A stretch of DNA of 64,000 nucleotides from NCBI GenBank assembly GCA_016933255.1, contig JAFGBF010000016.1, positions 1 through 64,000 on the forward strand, written 5' to 3'. The notes under the pieces were generated by a model that saw only the letters and a list, made by a program, of their open reading frames with translations, searched no databases and had not been told where the DNA came from. Source of the stretch: Candidatus Krumholzibacteriota bacterium (GTDB lineage: Bacteria; Krumholzibacteriota; Krumholzibacteriia; Krumholzibacteriales; Krumholzibacteriaceae). The position numbers and the translations under genes were made by a program. Of this stretch, positions 41,182-49,392 are shown piece by piece (the first letter of the stretch is position 1; each line of letters begins with the position of its first letter).

Positions 41182-41208
41182 TTAATTCCTTATATCTGAT
41201 AGATATAT

Positions 41209-42075
41209 TCAAGAGGATGGTGGCAGGGGTCTGTCATTATCCTCTTTATTTTCAGAACCGTTCTGTCTGCGGAGAAGAAGTATTCCCGCCGCGCAAGCGG
41301 CGGCCGATATTATTGTCCAGGAAATGGAAGGGGTCTCTCTCTCCCCAAGCAGGATGACTTCCTTACTTGTCATATTCAGGTCGATCAGGGAGACAAGATT
41401 AAAGAAAGCATGCGCGAAAAACGGGTATAGAAGATTTCCGGTCATATAAAAGATATATCCAAGGATCACTCCCAGGATAATGAGGCTGAGAAGGTGGGGA
41501 AGATTGAAATGGGAAGCCCCGAATACCAGCCCAGAAAGGATTATAGCCGCTGAGGCCGGCATATTTCTGTGAAAGACCTGCTGTATGAATCCTCTGAACA
41601 GAAGTTCCTCTCCAAAAGGGGATATGATCACCGTTCCCGCCAGGATGCCGAGAAACGAGAAGAACCCTTTGGGCTTGATTGAAATAAGAAATTCTATATA
41701 ATCAGGGTCTACGGGATTTTTGCCTTCGATCAGCCACGTGATCATATTTGTGGGAAGGATCGACCCCGCCGCGATAAGAAGGATTATTGCCGTCAAGAGA
41801 GGATCAGGTCTTTTCAGTTTGAATTCACGGCGGAAGGGAATGTAGAATCTTCTGGTCAGGGTGTAGAGCGGCAGTATGATTCCCAGCAGGGAAGGTACGA
41901 TCAGCGAGATCACCGTGAGCCCTTTCAGAAAGATTATGACCGATACGGAGAGATAGATAAGAAGACAGGATACTGCATACAAAAGAAGTACGTAGTTGTT
42001 TATGAAACCCGCGAGAGGGGGGATCTCCGGCGGAGGATCCTCCTCAAGCTCATCTCTTCCTGGAGTCTCGTTCAT
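41209..42075 (-). CDS. CPBP (Rce1/Abi-type) intramembrane metalloprotease
   Basis: 288 residues with about eight helices. The conserved CPBP motifs are all present: PFGEELLFRGFIQQVF (EExxxR), GLVFGASHFNL (FxxxH) and FAHAFFNLVSL (HxxxN), the three glutamate/histidine groups that bind zinc or act in catalysis within the membrane. The family cleaves prenylated or membrane proteins; in bacteria it is often tied to peptide or bacteriocin processing. Its substrate cannot be told here. ATG start. It is divergent from the HAD hydrolase with 51 bp between. Confidence 0.9.
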   Translation of the reverse strand: MNETPGRDELEEDPPPEIPPLAGFINNYVLLLYAVSCLLIYLSVSVIIFLKGLTVISLIVPSLLGIILPLYTLTRRFYIPFRREFKLKRPDPLLTAIILLIAAGSILPTNMITWLIEGKNPVDPDYIEFLISIKPKGFFSFLGILAGTVIISPFGEELLFRGFIQQVFHRNMPASAAIILSGLVFGASHFNLPHLLSLIILGVILGYIFYMTGNLLYPFFAHAFFNLVSLIDLNMTSKEVILLGERETPSISWTIISAAACAAGILLLRRQNGSENKEDNDRPLPPSS

Positions 42076-42126
42076 GGAGATAGAATATACATTTGATATA
42101 TTCCTGCCACAAGGGGAAAGGTACTG

Positions 42127-42822
42127 ATGATAAAGCTCATTATTTTCGATCTCGACAACACGCTTACCGATTTTATCCGCATGAAGGACAATTCGATCGA
42201 TGCCGCAGTAAAAGCGATGATAGATTCGGGGGTCGATCTGCCGGCGGACGAGATAAGGGAGATGATATTCACCATCTATGACAATGAGGGGATCGAATAT
42301 CAGAAGGTCTTCGACAGGCTTCTCGTAGACCTGCTCGGAGAGGTCGATTACAAGGCCCTAGCCTCGGCGATTGTGGCCTATCGCAAAGCCAGGGAAGCTG
42401 CTCTTGTCCTCTATCCCCATGTCAACAGGACGTTGCTTGCTCTTGTCAAGGCGGGGCTGAAACTCGCTGTGATCTCCGATGCTCCAAGGAAAGAAGCCTG
42501 GCTGAGGTTGTGCTATCTCCAGCTTCAGCATATTTTTGATAAAGTGGTCGCCTTCGAGGATTCAGGGGAGCATAAGCCTAGCCCCGCTCCCTTCCGCATG
42601 GTGCTGAGCGAGCTTGAAGTCGAACCGAAGGAAGCAATAATGGTGGGTGACTGGCCAGCGAGGGATATAGTCGGTGCTTCCGAGCTGGGGCTGACGACTG
42701 TTTTTGCGAGGTACGGCGATACTTTTGGCACGGAGGTCTCCGGAGCCGATTATGATATAGATGATATCTCAAGTCTTATCGATATCGTAGAGGATATAAA
42801 CAGCAGGGGAATGAAAGGATAA
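42127..42822 (+). CDS. HAD-superfamily hydrolase
   Basis: 231 residues. HAD motifs: FDLDNTLTDF with the nucleophile Asp (motif I), VISDAPRKEAWLR (motif II), and GDWPARDIVGASELGLTTVF (motif IV); a helical cap lies between motifs I and II. Likely a small-molecule phosphatase of the TIGR02253 or phosphoglycolate-like type, substrate unknown. It is 5 bp before the nnrE/nnrD gene, and the operon continues with thiL, a phosphatase and tsaD, so a metabolite-repair role is plausible. Confidence 0.88.
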   Translation: MIKLIIFDLDNTLTDFIRMKDNSIDAAVKAMIDSGVDLPADEIREMIFTIYDNEGIEYQKVFDRLLVDLLGEVDYKALASAIVAYRKAREAALVLYPHVNRTLLALVKAGLKLAVISDAPRKEAWLRLCYLQLQHIFDKVVAFEDSGEHKPSPAPFRMVLSELEVEPKEAIMVGDWPARDIVGASELGLTTVFARYGDTFGTEVSGADYDIDDISSLIDIVEDINSRGMKG

Positions 42823-42827
42823 GAGAT

Positions 42828-44417
42828 ATGTACCTCGTGACGAGTGAAGAAATGAGGCGTCTCGACAGTAAGACGATCGAACGGTTCGAACCGGGGCTTG
42901 TCCTTATGGAGCGTGCCGGACAGGGGGTCTTTGATTCTGTCTCCGCGCATTTCGAGGATCCTTCCGGGGAGTGCGTATCTATTTTTCTTGGAAGAGGGAA
43001 CAATGCCGGTGACGGCCTCGTGGCCGGCCGGCTTCTCGCCGAAGCAGGTGTAAAAGTCGTGCTTCTCTATATGCACGAACCGGACAAATTCACTCCTGAC
43101 GCGGCGAAAAACTATTCCCGCCTGGACAAGATCAGGGCCGATGGAGGGATAGAAGAGGTATTCCTTTATCTGTCTGACAGAGCGCAGAAGGCGTTATCGG
43201 CTATTAACAAAAGCACTGTCATAATCGACGCTTTGCTGGGAACGGGGATAAACAGCCCGGTAAGGGATGAATATGCTGAAGTGATCGACCAGATAAATAT
43301 CAGCGGGATACCGGTCGTATCGGTAGACATACCTTCCGGAATAAACGGCACTTCAGGGGAGGTCATGGGAAGAGCGGTAGCTGCTGACCTGACTGTTACT
43401 ATGGGCTTTCCGAAAACGGGAATGGCATTCTATCCGGGCAAAAGCTACTGCGGAGTAGTAGATATAATCGATATAGGGATTCCCCGGGAGGTGATCGAAG
43501 AAAGCGGCCTGAAAGATCGGATACTCGACATAGATCTCGTGCTGGGCGAACTTCCTGAAAGGGATCCGGCGGCGCATAAGTTCGACTGCGGGTCTCTTCT
43601 TGTCATCGCGGGAAGCAGGAGTTACAGCGGAGCTGCTTATCTCAGCGCTGTTTCTGCCCTCAGGTCCGGATGCGGTATCGTTTACCTTGCCGCACCAGAG
43701 TCTATAAGAACGGTGATCCAGTCTCTTGCTCCCGAAATAATCTTTATCTCTCTGCCGGAAACTGGATTCGGGTCGATATCTCTGGAGGCCGCAGAGAGTA
43801 TCCCGCGGGATCTGAGATATGATGCCGCAGTCATAGGTCCGGGGCTGACAAACGGGAAAGAGACTTCCGGTTTTGTGACCCGTTTTGTCTCCGGTTGCAA
43901 AAAACCTCTTTTGATCGATGCTGACGGGCTGAACGCTTTTCTCCGTGGATTTTCAGATCTCGCGGCTTATTCAAAGGAGAGGGAGATCATTCTCACTCCT
44001 CACTCCGGAGAGCTGCAAAGGCTCACCGGAAGCGCCCCTCCGGCCTCACCAGCAGAAAGAACGGAGTATCTTCGAACCCTGGTTGAAGGTACCGGCATTA
44101 CCCTTATCCACAAAGGGGCTCCGACCCTGATCGCGCATAACTCTCTGGATATCGATGTCAATATCCACGGCCATCCGGGCCTTGCGACCGCGGGCAGCGG
44201 AGATGTGCTCGCAGGGGCCGTCGGCGGCATTCTCGCGCAAGGGGTCTCTGCGGGATCTGCCGCAAGGGTCGGGGTCTATCTGCACTCGAGAGCCGCCGAT
44301 CTGGCAGCGCAGGAAACTGGTGAAAGAAGCATGATAGCTGGAGATTGCTGCAATGCTCTTCCTCTGGCAATGATCGAGCTTGAGGAAGACTATCCGTCTG
44401 CTGCTTACGGGGAATAA
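42828..44417 (+). CDS. nnrED: Bifunctional NAD(P)HX epimerase / ADP-dependent NAD(P)HX dehydratase
   Basis: 529 residues. The N-terminal half (1-215) is a YjeF_N epimerase domain (FLGRGNNAGDGLVAGRLLAE; VDIPSGINGTSGEV); the C-terminal half (235-510) is a ribokinase-like dehydratase (LLVIAGSRSYSGAAYLSAVS; AVIGPGLTN; LLIDADGLNAF; GSGDVLAGAVGGILAQG). Together they convert damaged hydrated NAD(P)H back to NAD(P)H. ATG start. All motifs intact. The thiL reading frame continues directly after this stop, in the same frame. Confidence 0.96.
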   Translation: MYLVTSEEMRRLDSKTIERFEPGLVLMERAGQGVFDSVSAHFEDPSGECVSIFLGRGNNAGDGLVAGRLLAEAGVKVVLLYMHEPDKFTPDAAKNYSRLDKIRADGGIEEVFLYLSDRAQKALSAINKSTVIIDALLGTGINSPVRDEYAEVIDQINISGIPVVSVDIPSGINGTSGEVMGRAVAADLTVTMGFPKTGMAFYPGKSYCGVVDIIDIGIPREVIEESGLKDRILDIDLVLGELPERDPAAHKFDCGSLLVIAGSRSYSGAAYLSAVSALRSGCGIVYLAAPESIRTVIQSLAPEIIFISLPETGFGSISLEAAESIPRDLRYDAAVIGPGLTNGKETSGFVTRFVSGCKKPLLIDADGLNAFLRGFSDLAAYSKEREIILTPHSGELQRLTGSAPPASPAERTEYLRTLVEGTGITLIHKGAPTLIAHNSLDIDVNIHGHPGLATAGSGDVLAGAVGGILAQGVSAGSAARVGVYLHSRAADLAAQETGERSMIAGDCCNALPLAMIELEEDYPSAAYGE

Positions 44418-44483
44418 GGTTTCGCAGAGAATACGGCAGGCGGGATCCGGAAGTCATCCTGCGGCCTTTACCTGGAGGATATC

Positions 44484-45581
44484 ATCAGGGAAAAATATGT
44501 CATCGACAGGATAAAAGAAGCTTTTCCGAAGAGCGGGATCGGCGATGACACCGCGGTCCTCCCTTCGGTCGAAGGAGATCTTCTTTTCGCTTCTGACGCC
44601 GTAGTCGAAGATGTCCATTTCAGGCGCAGGTACTCGACTCTGAGCCAGGCTGTCCAGAAGGCTGTGACTTCCAACGTGTCGGATATATATGCGATGGGGG
44701 GCAGGCCCCTGAATATGCTGCTTACGGCCGGGCTTCCGGCTGGGTGCGATGAAAAGGATATCGAGGAGCTGATCGACGGGCTGAAGAAAGGGTCGAAGGC
44801 GTACGGTGTGAGACTCTCCGGAGGAGACACTGTCTTTTCTCCCGGCGGGTACTTTTTCGATATCTCTGTGATTGGCGAGGTCGAAAAGGGTTGCGCGTTA
44901 ACGCGAGGCGGAGGGGCGAAGGGGGACACCCTTGTGATATTCGGAGAGTGCGGGGGATCTCTGGCCGGGCTCAGATTTCTTCAGGCGATCTTCGATGAAC
45001 CCGGCGAAAGGTCTTTCATGGAGAGATTTCTTCCCGCCGGCAAGGAAGAGATAGAAGGGATTAAAGAGATGATCCCCGGCATGTCGCTATTATCGACTTT
45101 CGCCGAAATCCGGGAGCTTGCGGAGAAATACGGCCTTCGCGGCAAAACTGCCGACATCCCCGGACTGATCATGCGCCATATCGTACCGAGGGCTGTAAGG
45201 CTGGATGAGAGGTTTATCGCTTCCGGAGGAGCTGAAGTCTCCGCAATGACAGATATAAGCGACGGGCTTGCCGAAGACCTTGCCTCGATCTGCAAAGCCA
45301 GCGGAACAGGAGCTCTGATCGATTTGGGATCGATCCCTCTTCCGGCATTTCTCGCCTCGGAAAGCCGGATCGGGGAACAGGAACGGATGGAACTTTCGCT
45401 TGCGAGCGGGGAGGAATATTCCCAGCTTGCTGCGGTAAGGGACCTTGGGGGGCTGGAGCTTCCGGAAGGAGCCGCGGTGATAGGGAAATTGACCGCCGTG
45501 GAAGAAGGGATGATGATAAGGGGTAGTGACGGTATCGCGAAAAAGATCACGGAGACCGGGTTTGAACATGATTTCAGGTGA
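44484..45581 (+). CDS. thiL: Thiamine-monophosphate kinase ThiL, start codon non-canonical
   Basis: The frame is open from 44418. It encodes the typical ThiL N-terminus: IIREKYVIDRIKEAFPKSGI then GDDTAVL (Mg/ATP site), LLFASDAVVEDVHFRR, VSGGDTVFSPG-type motifs, and in the C-terminal half DISDGLAEDLASICKASGTG. It phosphorylates thiamine monophosphate to pyrophosphate. There is no ATG, GTG or TTG between 44418 and 44664, and a start at 44664 would delete GIGDD. GGAGG at 44474-44478 lies 5 nt before ATC at 44484, so an ATC start is the best guess; CTG at 44472 is the other. About 365 residues from ATC, slightly longer than usual. Confidence 0.85.
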   Translation: MREKYVIDRIKEAFPKSGIGDDTAVLPSVEGDLLFASDAVVEDVHFRRRYSTLSQAVQKAVTSNVSDIYAMGGRPLNMLLTAGLPAGCDEKDIEELIDGLKKGSKAYGVRLSGGDTVFSPGGYFFDISVIGEVEKGCALTRGGGAKGDTLVIFGECGGSLAGLRFLQAIFDEPGERSFMERFLPAGKEEIEGIKEMIPGMSLLSTFAEIRELAEKYGLRGKTADIPGLIMRHIVPRAVRLDERFIASGGAEVSAMTDISDGLAEDLASICKASGTGALIDLGSIPLPAFLASESRIGEQERMELSLASGEEYSQLAAVRDLGGLELPEGAAVIGKLTAVEEGMMIRGSDGIAKKITETGFEHDFR

Positions 45582-45636
45582 CCGCAAGCCTTTGTGAAAG
45601 GCGCAGGGCTTGAAGATTGAAACAGATGGAGAGTCG

Positions 45637-46257
45637 ATGCTTATATATTTGATCAGGCACGGCAGGACTGACTGGAATGAAGAGCGCAGAATAATGGGGG
45701 TCAACCCCGTCCCGCTCAATGACAGGGGCCGTGAAATGGTCGAGAAGCTCGCCTCTTTCCTCGGCGCCGAAAAGATAGGGACGATATATTCGGGAACGTT
45801 AAAAAGGACGATGGAAACGGCTAAAATACTTGCCGGTGCATGGAGCGCCGAAATTCTGGAAGAGCCGAGGCTTAACGAGTCCCCTTACGAAAAATGGGCA
45901 GGGAAGAGGTATTCGGAGCTTGAAGAAGATCCCGATTTCATCCTCTATTCCACTCAGCCGACGAGCTCCTCGTTTTCAGAAAATGAAGGTATGATAGATA
46001 TTCAGAAGAGAAGCGTCGCGGCAATAGAGAGGATACTCAGCGAAAAGAGGGGAGAGCGGGCAGCTCTCGTATCCCACAGCGATGTGATCAAACCGGCGAT
46101 TGCAAACTATCTCGGAATGAAGATCGATTCGATCCACGCTCTGGCGATAGCCAATGCTTCGATAAGCCTTCTCGATATGAGCGATCATCGATCTCCGAAA
46201 ATGAGATATATAAACCTGATGCCCTGGAAATGGAAAAAAGAGAGGTTCTGGCCCTGA
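45637..46257 (+). CDS. Histidine phosphatase superfamily protein
   Basis: 206 residues. Catalytic motif LIRHGRTDWNEERRIMG near the N-terminus, TIYSGTLKRTMETAKI, and AALVSHSDVIKPAIANYLG with the second catalytic His. These are the phosphoglycerate-mutase-like phosphatase residues; the substrate is not predictable (CobC/GpmB-type and others share this pattern). ATG at 45637 is chosen because GGAGA lies 5 nt upstream; a longer TTG-started frame exists. It overlaps tsaD (TGATG), so they are coupled. Confidence 0.9.
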   Translation: MLIYLIRHGRTDWNEERRIMGVNPVPLNDRGREMVEKLASFLGAEKIGTIYSGTLKRTMETAKILAGAWSAEILEEPRLNESPYEKWAGKRYSELEEDPDFILYSTQPTSSSFSENEGMIDIQKRSVAAIERILSEKRGERAALVSHSDVIKPAIANYLGMKIDSIHALAIANASISLLDMSDHRSPKMRYINLMPWKWKKERFWP

Positions 46258-47276
46258 TGAAGGAAAAGCTGTATCTTGGGATCGAGACATCGTGCGACGA
46301 TACCTCCTGCGCGGTATATTCGCCTGACAGGGGCGTCATCGCGCACAGGACCGCTGCTCAGCTGGATCATGAGAAATACGGCGGGGTGGTTCCCGAAATA
46401 GCTTCCAGATCTCATATGCGGTCGCTGCTTCCGCTTTATTCTTCAGTCATGGAAGATGCTGGCATCGAGCCCATATCCCTGTCGGGCATAGCGGTGACCA
46501 ACGGGCCGGGGCTTACCGGATCGCTTCTCGTGGGGCTATCCTTCGCGAAGGCTCTGGCCTATGGATTCGGTATCCCTTTGACCGGCGTCCACCATCTTGA
46601 AGGCCATATTCTAGCGAACGCGCTTACAGGGGAATTTGTGACCCCCTCTGTTGTGCTGGTGGTTTCCGGAGGACACTCACAGCTTATAAAAGTCGATCGC
46701 CCGGGGCTCTATGAATTTCTCGGGGGGACCAGGGATGATGCCGCGGGGGAGGCGTTCGACAAAATCGCGAAAATGCTGGGGCTTCCGTATCCGGGAGGCC
46801 CATCGCTCGAAAAAACGGGAAAGAACGGGAACAGAAATGCGTATGATTTTCCCAGAGCCCTGAAAAATTCAGGGAAGTGCGACCTCTCTTTCTCCGGTCT
46901 CAAGACATCAGTCAGGTTGAAGTTCGAATCGATAGAGGATATCAGCGATAAGATCATAGCGGATATAGCAGCATCTGCACAGGAAGCTATAGTGGATATC
47001 CTCGCGATAAAATCAAAAATGGCTGTAGAAGAGAGCGGTGTAAAAAGATTCTATATCGCAGGCGGTGTAGCCGCCAACCAGAGATTAAGAGATGTGATGC
47101 TCGAAAGGCTCGGTGCCGGGGGGATAAAGGTCTCATGGCCTGAAATGAGGTACTGCACGGACAATGCCGCTATGATAGCCTGCGCCGGATATTATCATTT
47201 TTCCGCCGGGAAGGTAGACGGGCTTGAGCTGAATACATTTCCCCGGGGGGGACTCGGATCCTGGGTATCGGAATAA
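46257..47276 (+). CDS. tsaD: tRNA threonylcarbamoyladenosine transferase TsaD
   Basis: 339 residues. KLYLGIETSCDDTSCAV, the metal-binding His pair in VHHLEGHILANAL, VVSGGHSQLIKV, DDAAGEAFDKIAKMLGLPYPGG and GGVAANQRLRD are the family motifs. With TsaB and TsaE it transfers threonylcarbamoyl to A37 of ANN-decoding tRNAs. ATG at 46257 overlaps the preceding stop (TGATG); an ATG at 46230 would add nine residues not expected in the family. All motifs are intact. TsaB and TsaE are not in the window. Confidence 0.96.
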   Translation: MKEKLYLGIETSCDDTSCAVYSPDRGVIAHRTAAQLDHEKYGGVVPEIASRSHMRSLLPLYSSVMEDAGIEPISLSGIAVTNGPGLTGSLLVGLSFAKALAYGFGIPLTGVHHLEGHILANALTGEFVTPSVVLVVSGGHSQLIKVDRPGLYEFLGGTRDDAAGEAFDKIAKMLGLPYPGGPSLEKTGKNGNRNAYDFPRALKNSGKCDLSFSGLKTSVRLKFESIEDISDKIIADIAASAQEAIVDILAIKSKMAVEESGVKRFYIAGGVAANQRLRDVMLERLGAGGIKVSWPEMRYCTDNAAMIACAGYYHFSAGKVDGLELNTFPRGGLGSWVSE

Positions 47277-47439
47277 TTCGCCAGAATGAGCGATTATATC
47301 TCTTTATGCGAAAATTGATTCCGCCTTTTTCGCCATTCTGCAAATACAGAGCTTCCGGCCGATTCCCCGCCGGAATGGAACCGCTCGCCTATCGGCAGTA
47401 ATAACATAAAGTTACAACATATCACCTCCGCCTACCCCT

Positions 47440-47454
47440 TGGCATATTACTTGC
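47440..47454 (+). promoter_or_regulatory. Sigma54-type promoter of the receiver/GGDEF-kinase operon
   Basis: TGGCATATTACTTGC has TGGCA and TTGC at exact sigma54 spacing. The start would be near 47466, about 60 nt before the ATG at 47527. A half copy of the 38711 element (CTGCAAAT) lies near 47337. The rest of 47277-47439 holds nothing else I can name. Confidence 0.68.
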
Positions 47455-47526
47455 GGAACCTGCAAATGCGCAGATTTCGAGTCTTCCTGCGTCTTCGGAA
47501 TTTTGAAAGATTTGGAGTAATTCCCG

Positions 47527-48504
47527 ATGGGGTCTGAAAATATAAAGGGAGAATTCAAAATACTCGTTGCCGATGACGAGGAGCATATCAGGAGAATACT
47601 CCAGTTTCAGCTTGAGAAATACGGATTCGAAGTCCGGACAGCCGAAAATGGAGAGATAGCTCTTGAGATGGTACACCGGGAGAGGCCTGATCTCCTGATC
47701 CTCGATCTTATGATGCCGAAGGTCGACGGGTTTGAAGTCTGCAGAAAGTTGAGATCGAATTTCCAGACAGCCCAGATCCCGATAATCATGCTGACCGCCA
47801 AGAGCGATCTTTCAGATAAGATAAAGGGGCTTAGTGACGGAGCGAACGATTATCTGATCAAGCCGTATTCGAACGAAGAATTGATCCTTCGGGTAAGAAA
47901 CGTCCTTGAATGGAGCCAGAAGCAGAAAAACGCCAACCCGCTTACAGGTTTCGCCGGAAACAAGGCGATCGAAAAAGAACTTCAGCGAAGGATCGAGGCC
48001 GGAGAATCGTTCGCATTCCTGTATATCGACATAGATAACTTCAAAGCTTACAACGACTATTATGGCTATCACAAAGGCGATGAAGCAATCGTTTTTGCCG
48101 CCGATACGATCTCAGAAGCCGTAGAATCGCTGGGCGGGCCGGATGATTTTGTCGGTCATATTGGAGGGGACGATTTTATCGTCCTTACATCAGTAGGCAG
48201 GGCGGAGTTCGTATCCCGCCACGTAATAGATGAATTTGATAAAGGGTCGCTGTTTCTTATGGACGAGGAAGATATCAGAAGAGGATATCTGGAGATCAGA
48301 AACCGCCTTGGAGAGATCAAAAGAGTGCCCCTTATGTCTCTGACCGTAGCGATCGTCATCAACGAAAATCAGCGGCTGCGCCATTTCGCGCAAGTCAGTG
48401 ATATCGCTTCGGAACTTAAAAAGTTCGGCAAAGGTATGACCGGAAGCGTAGTCGTCAGAGAAAGACGCAGGAAGACGAATCCTGCTGAAAAAATAGAATC
48501 ATAA
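47527..48504 (+). CDS. Response regulator with degenerate GGDEF output domain
   Basis: 325 residues. Receiver domain 1-120 (KILVADDEEH; phospho-acceptor Asp60 in LLILDLMMPKVDG; MLTAKSD; KPYSN). Residues 135-310 are a GGDEF-type cyclase domain (NPLTGFAGNKAIEKELQ; YIDIDNFKAYNDYYGYHKGD). The signature at 213-217 is GGDDF instead of GGDEF or GGEEF, so diguanylate cyclase activity is uncertain; no RxxD inhibitory site is visible. First gene of the operon, driven by the sigma54-type element. It probably takes phosphate from one of the three kinases that follow. Confidence 0.86.
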   Translation: MGSENIKGEFKILVADDEEHIRRILQFQLEKYGFEVRTAENGEIALEMVHRERPDLLILDLMMPKVDGFEVCRKLRSNFQTAQIPIIMLTAKSDLSDKIKGLSDGANDYLIKPYSNEELILRVRNVLEWSQKQKNANPLTGFAGNKAIEKELQRRIEAGESFAFLYIDIDNFKAYNDYYGYHKGDEAIVFAADTISEAVESLGGPDDFVGHIGGDDFIVLTSVGRAEFVSRHVIDEFDKGSLFLMDEEDIRRGYLEIRNRLGEIKRVPLMSLTVAIVINENQRLRHFAQVSDIASELKKFGKGMTGSVVVRERRRKTNPAEKIES

Positions 48505-48553
48505 TATCCGGTGTTGAATATCGTTGAATCGAATCGAAGACGGAGGCGCGGCT

Positions 48554-49384
48554 GTGGCCACGATCTCAAAAAAGAAAAACAAGATGCTGCCCGGGCAGCC
48601 GGGGTTTGATTTCGAGAAAGAACTGGAGTTCCTCCGGTCCGAGATCAAAAGGTACGAAAGCATATTCGATTCGGCCCGCATGATCGTCGGGCATGAACTG
48701 AACAGGCCGCTCACGTCGATAAGCGGCTATCTTCAGCTTCTTGAGGCGAAGTATGCGAAGGTCTCGGGCGAAAAGGAGCTCGGATATTTCTCCAAGGCGA
48801 AAAAAGCTACGGAAGATCTTCAGGATCTGATCGAGGCATTTGTCCAGATGCTGCGTTTCGACAGGTCTTCGGAAAAGGGAGAGGATCTCGAAGAGATTGT
48901 CCTTTTTGATCTGGTCGAATCGCTCAAGATGAAATACTTCAACTATCCGCCAGGTGTCGTAAACAGCGTTGACCGGGATCTGCCGCCATTATTTGTACGG
49001 GCCAGGTGCCTGGAGATCGTTCTGGATAACCTGATTTCGAACGGCCTGAAACATGGCGGGAACAATGGCCCCGTTGTAGTATCGGCCGTTGTGCAGCTCG
49101 ACAGGCGAGGCATATCGAGAAAACGCCTTCTTATAATCACAGTCAGGGATCATGGGTCTGGAATATCGGAAGAGGAGATCAAAGAGATCTTTGATCCTTT
49201 CTACAGGGGCAGTTCTGGAAAAGAAGTCAACGGCCTGGGTCTTGGGCTCTCACTGGTGAAAAACGTCATTAATGTCATGATGGGTGACATTCAGATAAAA
49301 AGCGATCCTGGTTCCGGCGTGACCGCGACTATTGCAGTCCCGATCCAGGATGAAAACCCCGATCCTTACGAAAGAATCGGGTGA
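48554..49384 (+). CDS. Soluble sensor histidine kinase
   Basis: 276 residues, no membrane segment and no obvious sensor domain. HisKA with MIVGHELNRPLTSISGYLQL (phospho-His in GHELNRP), then HATPase (NLISNGLKHGGNNG; DHGSGISEEEIKEIFDPFY; GLGLGLSLVKNVINVM). GTG at 48554 is preferred because GGAGG lies 7 nt upstream; a TTG at 48524 would add ten residues. It lies between the receiver/GGDEF gene and the kinase/HD-GYP genes. It may serve as their phosphate donor or integrator. Confidence 0.85.
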   Translation: MATISKKKNKMLPGQPGFDFEKELEFLRSEIKRYESIFDSARMIVGHELNRPLTSISGYLQLLEAKYAKVSGEKELGYFSKAKKATEDLQDLIEAFVQMLRFDRSSEKGEDLEEIVLFDLVESLKMKYFNYPPGVVNSVDRDLPPLFVRARCLEIVLDNLISNGLKHGGNNGPVVVSAVVQLDRRGISRKRLLIITVRDHGSGISEEEIKEIFDPFYRGSSGKEVNGLGLGLSLVKNVINVMMGDIQIKSDPGSGVTATIAVPIQDENPDPYERIG

Positions 49385-49392
49385 GGTAAATA

